This document shows, piece by piece, positions 22,082 through 32,770 of a DNA stretch of 64,000 nt. The notes beneath the pieces are model-generated. The model made no database searches, was not told the origin of the DNA, and saw nothing but the letters and a program-made list of their open reading frames with translations. The stretch comes from Astrothelium macrocarpum (lineage: Eukaryota > Ascomycota > Dothideomycetes > Trypetheliales > Trypetheliaceae), in contig JAGEMR010000008.1 in NCBI GenBank assembly GCA_021030915.1, forward strand, positions 248,001-312,000. The letters run 5' to 3'. The translations under genes and the position numbers were made by a program. Positions within the stretch are counted from its first letter, which is position 1. Each line of letters opens with the position of its first letter.

Positions 22082-24094
22082 CTAGCCCTCTCGCCTGGAA
22101 GCAACGGACCCATGTTGCGCTGTCGATTGCGAGGAAAAGGGAAACAGACCTGAGTGTGTGAGATTATGAAATGCATCAACCCAGCACCCCATGTCCAAAT
22201 CGTGCTGTGCTTCTTGAGACCATCTTTCTGCCTGCGCATGATCTTGCAGACGAGCAAAGGCACGGGACATGTGCATTTTCAGCACAACCGCCTTTCGAAA
22301 GCAATGATGTTCATCCGAGTGCATTTCAGAGCGTATAGTTTTCAGGAATGAAGACGATCGACCAAGAGTCAATTTTAAGCTCTCATCTTCATTCGTTGTT
22401 TTGTAAATGGTCACCAAGTTTTCGAGACAACAAATCCGCAACCCGCAATGGGGTATGAGTTCCTGTTCGAGCGTTTCGAGGATTTGTCGGAATAATGTCT
22501 CTGCCTTTAGAACTGGGCTTGTCGCATCAAATTCTGGCTCATGCCTTTGAGTATACCTGGAATTTCTATTCATGTCCAGGTAGAGATGTGCTAGTTGATG
22601 CTTACATTCGATTCCTTGAAGGCGATACGCAGGTCCCAGAGCCTCTGCTTTTGCGTTCAGACACACGAGCGCGTACTCGGCTCGCTCATAAAGGCGCTGC
22701 TGTTTGTAAATGGTCACCAAATACCTTGTAATGTCCACACTTTTGAGAAACATCGCCTCAAGCGCCTCAATGTCGTTGGCATCTGCTTTTTCAGTGTTGA
22801 TCTTGGCTTGCAGTATCCATTTTTCGGCGGCATCATACAATTTGCACTTGTAAAAGTAAGAGCCCAATGCGATCAAAAGCCGGAACGTCTGAGGATGATT
22901 GATTCCCAAAATACTGTGGTGACTTTCCACAAACTTTGTGATTCTTTCTTCTGCTTTCGGAACACAATTTTGCTTGGTGCAGAATCTCGTAAAAGAGAAA
23001 AGAGCTTTCAGCGTCGAATTGTGAGTTGGTCCCATCAGGACCTCCAGTCCATCGAGACCTTCCTCATAGAGCATATATGCGTCAGCATATCGTTGTTCTT
23101 TGGTCGCCATCTTAGCCTGATGAACCAGTCTCTCGAATTCATTCAATCCACCGCTCGAGTCTTTGTTGTGTGCATTGCTTTGTGACCGTAGAGATTGAGA
23201 TTTGAAGGTGGAATAGCTAAGCAGTGAGGGCGTGTAGATTTCAGACGTTTCTGAAGGGGGAGCTAGTCAATTTTAGCGCATGTACATGGTGCTGAAACTG
23301 GTTTATCTACTTACCGGGTCTGTGTTGATTCATGGTGGAATATAACTTGCAATGCCGCTCGATCTTTTCGTCTGGTACTCTTTTACCATTGAATCGAAAT
23401 TTATACTTCCTCTTACCCGTTGTCTCTGCCTGGAGTAGTTTTCTACTTATGAAGTCATATTCCTTCTTTTTCAAATTCTTACAAAACTTCCATTCGCGTA
23501 ATTTAGCTTTAAAAGCCCTTTCCCTGTTGAAGATACGTTTCTTAGCTACTGATGTAAGTAGGTAAAACAAACTTACGCAGCTTCTATACCGTGATCGCGT
23601 TTTAGAACAATCATCATCTGTTTCAACGAAAGATTTTCATCAATATAGTACCTCTTCATCAGGGGTCGCAGACTCTTCCAATTGTTTTCGGATAGCTGTC
23701 TTCTGGCATATGAGCGAGGGCTGTTTCCTGTCGAATCGTCTAAGGTCATGGCTTGTTCGATAGCGAATTTGTCTGATACGTTTTCCGATGGGTGAATAAC
23801 ACGACTGGGCACAGTGAGACATGCTGAACTTGCTATGTTCAGAACCCTTGGGTCCATGGTCATCGAGTCCGTACGCGTTAGAAGATTTTCCCTCAGCTTT
23901 GAGTTTGCACCATTTGGTTCTGATGCGCTCCAGCTCGGTTCCATAATGTCATTACCAAAGTCAAAGAATGTCGCATTGGGAGAGCCGCTGAGCTCACGAG
24001 AGAGACTGGAAAATTCTAGCTGTGCAAAAGTTGCATCGTTATTTACATTCAAATGGGTCCTGTCATCCCCTTGAGATAGATGGAAATTGACCAT
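22082..24094 (-). CDS. Clr5-domain protein with C-terminal TPR-like repeats
   Basis: The ATG at 24094 is preferred to an upstream GTG. Exon 1 ends within GIEAA (donor GTAAGT near 23578). Exon 2 begins GG AAA GGG, so the join reads EAAERAFKAKLREWKF. A second intron joins QHRP to ETSEIYTPSLLSYS. The Clr5 domain (about residues 143-200: WKSLRPLMKRYYIDENLSLKQ, AKLREWKFCKN) is a DNA-binding-like domain confined to filamentous fungi and often placed before TPR or ankyrin repeats. The C-terminal third exon encodes helical pairs of TPR type (ADAYMLYEEGLDGLEVLMGP, AERWSQEAQHDLDMG). Function is unknown; a regulatory role is inferred from the domain. The exact C-terminus is uncertain, since a donor-like GT after HNLTHS could start another intron. 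Confidence 0.72.
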
Positions 24095-24885
24095 TATTAG
24101 CGGCTGATGATTGTACACGAATCAAAGCCATTGTGAGTTCGCAGGGTGGTGTATATATGCTTGGGCTTGGTCCAAAGCTTTGGGTCCTGGAGCACTTTTG
24201 TGTCTTTCTGTAGACGCAGGCTGCCCTTGTGTAGCCGCCAAAGGACATTTGATGACGCGATGGCACCCAAGCCACAGCATCGGAGCTAATCCTGAATCAT
24301 CTCGATGCGAAAGAGCTCCGCGATATGCGTCCAAGCAGATTATCAAAATCTTTCAACTCTATGTTACACCATTTATTGTGCTTGCCAAGAGTTTGACGAT
24401 ATAATTTTTTTAGCGAATGGAGATCGTCACAGTTCATGGCAAAGACGGCGTTCATCGTCGTTGGGCAGCGATCAAGCATCGATATCAGTTCCTGCGGACA
24501 TGGAAAGCAGGCAGCCATTTGTTTACTTTTTGCGGGGCTTGACAATGATTGGACATAAAGAGCCACATGACATTGGTTCATTTCCGATTAGCTGCATGCA
24601 CTGCCCAGAGGAATCTAGACCGCATACACTGACCCAGAGCTTATCTTATTTTACCGGAGAAGAAATACGCCGACCTCGATGAACAGGTAGCTAGTTCATG
24701 GACTTACCACTGTCTTTCGTCGACGAACATGACCATTTCACTTGGCTACACCTGCTGCAATTCTACTACGTCTTTTAAGAGAATTGTTGGACAAGCACGC
24801 ATGATAAGACACTGATCAAAAGGTGAGAAATAACGCAAGGGTTTTGATCCCATTAATAGATCCAGGGATATGGATATGCTTTTTG
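24095..24885. other. Intergenic spacer
   Basis: Between two minus-strand genes. A 94-codon minus-strand frame at 24297-24581 (contains DRCPTTMNAVFAMNCDDLH) has plausible composition but no recognised family or partner exon. It could be a relic. Nothing else is supported. Confidence 0.4.
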
Positions 24886-26514
24886 TTACAATGTCAGCCC
24901 CGTCTGCCACCAATGCCGTCCTTGATGCCAATGTAGCCAGGGAAACGCTTTCCAACACCACCATCCCGTCCCATCGACACCAAAACCCAAGCCTCGCAAC
25001 GGACTTATTGGGACAGGTTCAAATAACCAGATTCCACCTCTAGCAAAGTCGTCGCAAATAAGAGGCGCCGTGAAATAGAGCCACGTATGGGCAAAGACGA
25101 AATTCGTCATCTGACGAACGACTTTTGGCGTTTTGTCAACAATTCCCAGTCGCTTCAGTTCCTTCCAAGTAATCATCTGCAAAATAATCCCAAGAGACTG
25201 AAGAAAGAAGAATAAAAAAGCGCCGCGAATGGGAGAGGTCCTTCCAGGCTGTGTAAAACTCCCGCAACCATGCAAGCAGCCCGATAGAGAAAATGCGATG
25301 ATGAGTTGCGCTGCTTTGGCGGACAAAGATGATGGTTCGTATCCCAAGTGACGAGTAATGTGTTTCGCTATTGACTCGAATGCGAATCGAAATGTTTGAT
25401 GCCACCAACCGCCCCACCAGCCAGCAAGACCTTTGTCCAGGATGACAGAAAAGGAACCATATGTATCTGGATAGACCCATGGCTCACCGCGAACGCCAAT
25501 AACGTTTGGACCAAGCAAACCTCCAAAGAGAAGTGGTGACAGATCAAATACAGTATGCAAAGCTGTATACATCATTGCCATTGTAACTACCAATCGATAG
25601 CTCTGTACAAGGAAAGGGGACGACCGGACAATATATGGAAGGAAATTTGGGGCTGACAATGTACGATCACCCAGTAAGAAGTACGCATCATGCATCATTA
25701 AAGTCTTGAGAGCATCGGCTGTAAGGTATCCAACCACGAGAGTCTTGGCACGAGCGATGAGCAGATCATGCAGGTCCAAGTACATGCCAGTACTGTCTCG
25801 GCCAACAACGAATCGCTCCGAAGGTGAGTGCGAAGTCGAATGACCTGCAAGCTGCTTTTGAACCCAATCTGGCACCGGTGGCGGTCCTGATATACGCCAG
25901 TTCCAGGTCATCCCTCTGAAATTGGTGTATAGATCTAGTACCCAGTCGATTCGTTGGATGAAAGATGACATTGGGTATGGCTGCCAAGCAAGGAAGCTTC
26001 GACGTTGTGAATTTGATTCATCTGGACGATTATCTGGGGTTGGTGCGTTCTGATTCGGATCTCCTTGGTGCCTTTTTATTATTTGAGGGGGTTCGGGCTT
26101 TTCGACTGCGGTGGAGATGTTGGATATGGGTCTGTCATTCGGATTTCCTTCCTTTTCAAGACGAGGGACCATTTCAATTCTCCGAAAATCTGTCTTGCAG
26201 TCGTGAACTATGATCATCGTAGAGGTCCATAGAATGGACCAGGCTTTTATCAGACCAAGGCCGAATGCTGGTGCCATTGAGCGACACCGACAGTACCTTA
26301 TGACGTAGATGCTAGAAAGCAAATTGAAAGTCCATGCAAATAAGGCCCCATATTTGTGGAATACTTTGGAACGATTAGATAGCAAGAGATAGAGCAGGAC
26401 AATAGCCTCTCCAACTGTATCCCAAGGATAGATGAAATTTCTTATGTTGCCTGCTGCGAGATCGCTGTCATATTGGATTCTGTATTGCTCGAGAAGTTGA
26501 TGCGGAGTCGCCAT
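24886..26514 (-). CDS. Wax-synthase-type membrane-bound acyltransferase (MBOAT-like)
   Basis: An intronless gene of 542 residues with about eight to ten hydrophobic segments (for example IVLLYLLLSNRS, YGALFAWTFNLLSSIYVIRY, FLFFFLQSLGIILQMI). The motif GGWWHQTFRFAFESIAKH carries the conserved His and W/R of the fungal wax-synthase domain family, which acylates hydroxyl groups of lipids or secondary metabolites. A polar Pro/Asn/Gln-rich loop (about 135-185, NDRPISN, QGDPNQNAPTPDNRP) interrupts the N-terminal part. Members in secondary-metabolite clusters act as O-acetyltransferases, but no such cluster is next to this copy. Substrate is unknown. Start ATG 26514; stop 24886-24888. Confidence 0.78.
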   Translation of the reverse strand: MATPHQLLEQYRIQYDSDLAAGNIRNFIYPWDTVGEAIVLLYLLLSNRSKVFHKYGALFAWTFNLLSSIYVIRYCRCRSMAPAFGLGLIKAWSILWTSTMIIVHDCKTDFRRIEMVPRLEKEGNPNDRPISNISTAVEKPEPPQIIKRHQGDPNQNAPTPDNRPDESNSQRRSFLAWQPYPMSSFIQRIDWVLDLYTNFRGMTWNWRISGPPPVPDWVQKQLAGHSTSHSPSERFVVGRDSTGMYLDLHDLLIARAKTLVVGYLTADALKTLMMHDAYFLLGDRTLSAPNFLPYIVRSSPFLVQSYRLVVTMAMMYTALHTVFDLSPLLFGGLLGPNVIGVRGEPWVYPDTYGSFSVILDKGLAGWWGGWWHQTFRFAFESIAKHITRHLGYEPSSLSAKAAQLIIAFSLSGCLHGCGSFTQPGRTSPIRGAFLFFFLQSLGIILQMITWKELKRLGIVDKTPKVVRQMTNFVFAHTWLYFTAPLICDDFARGGIWLFEPVPISPLRGLGFGVDGTGWWCWKAFPWLHWHQGRHWWQTGLTL

Positions 26515-26851
26515 TCGACCTAGTATAGGTCAAATGAAGCAATGCCAAACTCCGCGAAAGAAACCGGATATAGATGATAGAGCTTGGCAATTGTGTAATA
26601 GCCATTGTAAATTGGATCAAAGAGCGTGGCAATGACGGTGTGATGGAAACTGGTATTCCGTCACCCTCCTGCGCTAAATTTCAATCCCGCGATCGCCTCA
26701 ACATCAACCTACAAGAGAGCGCTTCTTCGTCTGGCCCTAGACCTAACATAGCATAAGTGTGCGCATGGCTCTAGAAAAGATCATTGGAGGCTAAACGATC
26801 TGCGAAACATTGGGGTCTTGGCTCTTTTGTGATTCGCAATAAATAGCGAAG
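26515..26851. promoter_or_regulatory. Divergent intergenic promoter region
   Basis: About 340 bp between the starts of the acyltransferase (minus) and RBG1 (plus). It must hold both promoters. No specific site is recognisable. Confidence 0.4.
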
Positions 26852-28437
26852 ATGGTGAATATTACGGACAAGATCAAGGAGTTCGTGTTTCCCCCCTCAA
26901 AATTTCTCACATGCGTATGTGCTAATGTCATGATAGGATTGAGGATGAAATGAGGCGAACTCAAAGTGCGTGTTGGAACTATGGGTACCGCACATTTATT
27001 CATAGGCTGTTGACTGTCTGCAGAAAATAAGGCAACGGGTATGCTTCTTGGTACTCGTGTGCCAAAACCTTGGAATTAACATTTCTACAGAGTATCACCT
27101 AGGCTTACTCAAAGGGTGAATTTCCCCGATCTCATTCATTTGAGACAAACTCTTATGATTTTCCAGAAAACTTGCAAGGCTACGCGCCCAACTTTTGGAA
27201 CCTGGCCCAGGATCTGGAGCGGGAGGTGGTGCAGGTTTTGATGTCAGTAAAAGCGGTGATGCTAGAATAGCTTTGGTCGGATTTCCATCCGTCGGCAAGT
27301 CGACCTTTTTGTCAAAGATAACAAAGACCAAGAGTGAGGTAGCTGCATATTCTTTTACGACACTTACAGCGATTCCTGGAGTGCTCGAATACGAAGGAGC
27401 AGAAATCCAGGTGCTGGATCTGCCTGGTATCATTGAGGGTGCAGCTGAAGGAAAAGGCAGAGGACGACAAGTCATTTCTGCAGCAAAGGTTTATTCTTCC
27501 AGGACTTTGAGCATGAGCTGAACCTAACCCGCTATTAGACGAGTGATCTCATTCTCATGGTTCTGGATGCGACTAAACGTGCGGAACAACGTGCTCTACT
27601 GGAAGCTGAATTGGAAGCAGTTGGCATCAGACTCAACAAGGAGCCACCGTAAGTCTCTGACCAAGAAGTTCTTGATGGGTTCTAATGAGGTTTAGGAATA
27701 TCTACTTGAAGCAAAAGAAGGCAGGTGGTATGAAGATTACCTTTCAAAGCCCGCCAAAGAATCTGGACGAAAAGATGCTCTATAATATTCTTCGAGACTA
27801 CAAGATGCTCAATTGCGAGGTGCTTGTAAGGGATGAGAATGGTTAGTTAGCTTCTAGTCCAAAGGGTTGTTGCGTATAAACATTTCTGCTCATGCATGTC
27901 ATTTAGCAACGGTGGACGAATTCATTGATGTCATTATGAAGGATCACCGAAAGTACATCAAATGGTGCGTTCATCAGGCTTGAACATTACATGGATTCGC
28001 TAACGGCTACTTCAGCCTCTATGCATATAATAAGATTGATAGCGTCAGTCTGGATTTTCTCGACAAGCTCGCGCGTGAGCCAAACACTGTGGTCATGAGT
28101 TGCGAATTGGATCTCGGTATTCAAGACGTCATGGATCGCGCGTGGGAAGAGTTGCGTCTCGTTCGAGTTTATACCAAGAGGCATGTTCTTGTACTGACAT
28201 ACGTAGTCTGAGAAGCTAACATCATTTAGGAAAGGAGTGGAGCCTGACTTTGGTGAAGCTCTGATCATACGGAGTGGATCAACAATCGAAGACGTCTGCG
28301 ACAGTGTTCATCGGACTATCAAAGAGTCCTTTAAATATGCCATGGTCTGGGGAGCTAGCGCCAAGCACTCGCCTCAAAGAGTTGGCCTGAGCCATGTTGT
28401 CGTAGAAGGAGATGTTGTGAGCATTGTCACCAAATGA
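26852..28437 (+). CDS. RBG1: DRG-family developmentally regulated GTP-binding protein (Rbg1)
   Basis: A ribosome-associated OBG/DRG GTPase that helps resolve stalled translation with its DFRP partner. The N-terminus is split into very small exons: 26852-26880 (29 nt), 26937-26965 (29 nt), 27024-27038 (15 nt) and 27091-27115 (25 nt), before the long exon at 27167. Spliced they read MVNITDKIKEIEDEMRRTQK, NKATEYHLGLLKGKLARLR, an exact fit to the family. The G domain has G1 GFPSVGKST, G3 DLPGIIEGAAEGKGRGRQV and G4 NKID. The S5D2-like insert (KQKKAGGMKITFQ) and C-terminal TGS domain (PDFGEALIIRSGSTIEDVCD, GDVVSIVTK) follow, with further introns near 27490, 27650, 27842, 27966 and 28183. About 367 residues, normal. 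No defect. Confidence 0.95.
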
Positions 28438-28965
28438 AACATGGTCAACATGTCCTTGCCAATTTCTACGACGGATTGCAGGGTAGCGCAGGTTTTGAGT
28501 CGGATAACATGTCCTGGGGTCGCGCCCTTTGTAGTGTAAGGTTAAAGAGAACAAAACATGGCCGAATGATTTGAAATTGTTGAACCATTGAATGTCGCTT
28601 GAAGTAGTACTGTATTCATCTGCTCAGAGCAGGCTTTCTTGTGCTTGAAGTATTGTACGTAGACAGCTGAATCTAAAGATATGAATAACAATATGAGGCT
28701 TTCCTCCATTACAGACCGCAAATAGCTTGGTTTAACTGCAAAGACCTGAGGACTAATGTTGAAACCTTTTTGATGCCTTGATACGTACTCCTTTCATTTG
28801 TGGCTAAACACCAGTCAAAGCATCAGGCCCCACCATGCATGAGGCTCCTTCGTCCAGCGGGGCCCAACCTACTGCAACTGCAACCAGCAATGTTGCCAAA
28901 CCTTGACACATTGAAATTCTACTGGTAGCACTGGACGATTGAGTCTTATTCACCAACTTATCATC
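28438..28965. other. Intergenic spacer
   Basis: The 3' flank of RBG1 and promoter of GID9, same strand. No other feature is visible. Confidence 0.5.
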
Positions 28966-30338
28966 ATGAACGAGCTTGTCACTACCAAGCTAAATGCTGA
29001 CAACCACCTGCTTCTTGTAAGATGCGGCTATAGAATCCTCCACATCTCTATCAACCAGTCGTGACTCACATTCAAACAGGACCAACCCCTTCTCAAGGTG
29101 CCTAATGAACTCGCTCGTAAGAATTTCAAGACGACCCAGCGGTTAGTGGAGCGCGAAAGAGAAAACATCCTCAGCGCCCTTAAAACTACCGCACATGCCT
29201 CACTTACAGGAACCAACCCTCTGGAATCTCTCGACGACATGATTAGCAAAATGAACAACCTAAAACGAAGACTGGAGATTTTGCAAGAAGAGGAGAAGAC
29301 AATCAATACACATTCCCGGAAGCGAATGAGACACCTTCAAGATCTATATGAGATTCCAAGTTTGGCCGACGTCAAATATGATGAGTGGAGTCGAATAAGG
29401 CTAAATCGACTATTGGTGGATTTTCTACTAAGAAATGGACATTTGGAGAGTGCACGTCAGCTGGCAAAGGAAAAGGACATTGAAGAACTGGTAGATGTGG
29501 ATGCTTTTGTGCAGTGTCATAAGATTGAAGGAAGGCTTCGGCAGGGCGACTTGACGCCTTGCTTAAGTTGGTGTGCAGATAACAAGCCATCGCTGAAGAA
29601 GATTAATGTGGGTTATGGCCGAACTATCTTGACAGTTATAAAGGCTAATGACTCTGAAGAGCAACCTCGAAATTGAGTTACGATTGCAGCAGTACATTGA
29701 ACTCGTACGGACAGCTGATGTACAGAAACGGCTTGAAGCAATCGTACACGCAAAAAAATACCTTACGGGACATTCTGATTCAACGTTTACCATTAGAGCG
29801 GCTGGGCTTCTCGCCAATTCTCCCAACTTCGAGATAGACAGATACAAAGTAAGGATTCATAGATCCACCAAGGCGGCTCCATTTTGATCATCTGACTTTT
29901 TTCTAGGAATTATACTCTGCCGATCGATACCCCCATCTCGCTGCGCTCTTTCTCCAAACACACCATACGCTTTTTTCCCTCCCATCCCTTCCCCCATTAC
30001 AAATCGCTCTCTCAGCGGGCCTCTCCGCCCTCAAGACTCCTTCCTGTCACGCTGCCCACCCAAGCAGCTCCTCGAACGCAAATTCTTCCGCCGCCTCTCT
30101 CTGCCCAATCTGCAGTACCGAGTTGAATGAATTGGCAAGGGGGGTACCGTACGCGCACCATACTAAAAGCTTCGTTGAGAACGACCCTGTTGTGCTGCCC
30201 AATGGCCGCATATATGGGCGTGAGCGGCTGGAGGGGTTCAACGAGAAGATTGGGAAGATAGTGGGAAAAGTGAGAGATCCGACAAATCCGCAGGAAGTGT
30301 TTGACGAGGCGCAGGTGAAGAAGGTTTTTATATCGTGA
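28966..30338 (+). CDS. FYV10: GID complex RING-like subunit Gid9/Fyv10 (MAEA homologue)
   Basis: A subunit of the GID/CTLH E3 ubiquitin ligase that in yeast degrades gluconeogenic enzymes. Exon 1 (ATG 28966) gives MNELVTTKLNADNHLLL. An intron then joins to DQPLLKVPNELARKNFK. Further introns follow SLKKIN and DRYK, each restoring frame. The protein has an N-terminal coiled coil (LVERERENILSALK, MNNLKRRLEILQEEE), LisH-CTLH region (RLNRLLVDFLLRNGHLESA, FVQCHKIEGRLRQGD), CRA region (LELRLQQYIELVR-like) and a C-terminal GID-type RING (CPICSTELNELARGVPYAHH, LPNGRIYGRERLE). It ends EAQVKKVFIS. The Ser/Ala-rich linker ahead of the RING is variable in the family. It lies tail-to-tail with BMT5, 143 bp apart. 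Confidence 0.92.
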
Positions 30339-30481
30339 GCCAAGCATCATTACTTGCTTTGTATATGGAGCGGTCGGCTAGGCATAGCGAGGGCGTTTTC
30401 TGAGGCTGGACGGGCGATAAGGATTTGGGGCTTCGGGAGTAACATAGGTAGACTGCATAGCGTAAAGCACATGACGCTTGA

Positions 30482-31551
30482 TCAATCCTCATCTGATGAA
30501 CTTTGTTCTCTTCTTCTCTTTCCCTTTCCCCTGGCATGATCATTCACGTCGTCCTGTCTTGCTTCTTCATCCCGTTTCTCAAATACATATGACCTCGCCT
30601 TCCTCTCTTCACCTTTCCATCCGCCTCCACCATGAATTGTTCCCAGCGTCCGTGCGTGCGTGTAACCGGGATATGCAGCGCTCTGAAAGGCAAAACTCCG
30701 CACGACATTGAGCCCTGTATGTCGAGCCAGATCACGAATATTCCAGAGTGTATATGGCTCGCCTTCAAATAGCGTGATAATGATGGTTCCGGAATGCGTT
30801 AGGAGAGGAGATGCCGCGCGAAAGAAGGCCACAATCAACTCTGCCAAAAGCAGACCAAAATGTCAGATCATGAGTAGAGACAGGTAGAGTAATATGCGGT
30901 AACGAACGGGGATGGATAGTGGCTGGATTAGAATAGGCTTACCTTGGTTGTATCGGACTTGGCGATTGACATCTGTACTTTTGCCGCCAACGTGGGGAAA
31001 GTTGAAGATGATGCGGTCCCATTTTTGACCTTTTTGTATATCCTTGTGCTGGAGCTTTTGGGCATCGATGTTGGTGAGGATACGTTGGTCCTGTGAGCGG
31101 AGGTAGCCGACATTCGCTTGGGCTTGGGGATATCTAAGAGGATTCCGTTAGATAGGAATGTTTACACGATAATCCGCGCATGTCATTGAGCATGGCAAAT
31201 GGCAATAACCAAAGTGATGTCGCACTTTTCATAGAGATTGCTCTCATTATCGAAACATGTGGCCAGAACATCTACACATCCATGATGCTCGACGATCGAT
31301 CGAGAAAACGAAAAATCTCCTATAGCAAATTAGTCAAAAAGCCTCGATAACGGGACATTGTTTCCCTTCCACATGCGGCATTTACCTTCTCCCACCAGTA
31401 GGATTCGGTCATCAAGCTCGAATGGAATTATCGGCTTAGTAATTTTCCTATCTTGGGCAGTACCTTTCGTGGTTGTTTTCCGAGCTTTGGTAATTCTATG
31501 ATTATCGTGCCAGTGCGGTGGACGACCCGGTTTCAGCTTTCTTTTACCCAT
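30482..31551 (-). CDS. BMT5: 25S rRNA (uridine-N3)-methyltransferase Bmt5-like
   Basis: A nucleolar SAM-dependent methyltransferase (DUF2431 family) that methylates N3 of a uridine in large-subunit rRNA. The start at ATG 31551 gives the basic N-terminus MGKRKLKPGRPPHWHDNHR. The Rossmann motif RILLVGEGDFSFSRS is split by an intron after GEG. Downstream are LATCFDNESNLYEKYPQA, WDRIIFNFPHVGGK (the conserved N-F-P-H), and, after a third intron, ELIVAFFRAASPLLTHSGTI. The C-terminal tail is basic and acidic (GKGKRRREQSSSDED), likely disordered. The order and motifs match yeast Bmt5. The gene is intact. Confidence 0.9.
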
Positions 31552-32770
31552 GACAACATTTGTGGATTGGTGAAAACGTATCGAAGATGACGTTGAGATT
31601 TTGAGGTTTGATCTACGAGTTCAGCAAATGAAAAGTAATCACTCCTACTCCCTCCGCAATAGCCCGAAAACCGGTCACGCCACAGAAGGTCTCATTTGAG
31701 AAATTGAAGACAATCAGGAATCATGGGACAACTCTCATTCTAATAAGCGTAAGCAACGGCCCCGGCAGCCATTTACACGGAGCTCAGAACGTGATCGTGG
31801 CGAAGACTCGTATGGTTTCAGAAGCGGACGACGTTTCGAGCACTGCGGACCATCGTGTGGGGCTGCTAGGACTAGCTGATTGAATCAAAGGCCTAGTGAT
31901 ACCAATATCAACCGCAGTTGATCACAATGAGTCTTTGGTGGGATTGGCAACTCCGGCAATGAAACGGATACATTTCGCAAAGAATCGAGTGCTGCCGAGT
32001 AATCTTCCTCTCCCCAAACACTTTTGTATCCAAGGCTCAGTCCTAGAACAGTCAATCCCGAAGCTCAGCGGGGGCAACCATCTGCCAATCTCGCTGACAA
32101 TATCACTGTTACCGGCCAGGCCGCAGAGGACATGTAGCTCACCTTTGGTTTGCTGTCTGAGGCGTTGAGCTACGTCCTGTGCACGTTTCGACATCTTTGT
32201 CCTCATCTTGTTTTATCCCGAAACATGCAATTCAAAGAACAAGTCTGATGATTGGGAACAGTGGATGCATTTTGTCTCATAAGTTCAATCCTTATGTTGT
32301 TGAATTGCTTACAATGCAACTCTGGCTCCGCATTTCATCTAGATCCAGGAGCGTCCACTGTCAAAGGTCTTGCGACAGCATCTTGCTCGCAAGGCGAAGG
32401 TAATTGAAAGCGCATCAAGATAGAGTTCACCTGGTTTCAAGTCCTGTAGGAACACGTGAGATGCAGCAATATAGGCCGTAACCCACCCAGATGAAGAGGC
32501 ATTCTTGTCACATATCGGACTAGAGCGACAACTTTTCATCGGCCCACAAGAGCTCTCAGGAGCTAATGGAGACGACTAGAAGCTCCGCTATCGACTTACC
32601 GTCTATTACCAGCTTCACTTGATGCCCGAGCCTGAAATTCTAGGTGATAAGGCACGAATATCCATTGTTCACTACTCGATTGGATCAAGATATCGTACAT
32701 TGCAAGACAAAGTGCAAAAAAAGAAAACGCTGTCACAGTCTGTACATTTCCTCCGAGCTGATTGTCCAAT
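31552..32770. other. Gene-poor region with possible exon fragments on the minus strand
   Basis: No complete gene can be assembled. On the minus strand, a short frame ending in a good donor (LGHQVKLVID then GTAAGT, near 32598-32632), a frame at 32339-32539 (QDLKPGELYLDALSITFALRA) and one at 31922-32191 (MSKRAQDVAQRLRQQTKGELH) look more protein-like than their surroundings. They might be exons of one small gene or relics. No family is recognised. Confidence 0.3.
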
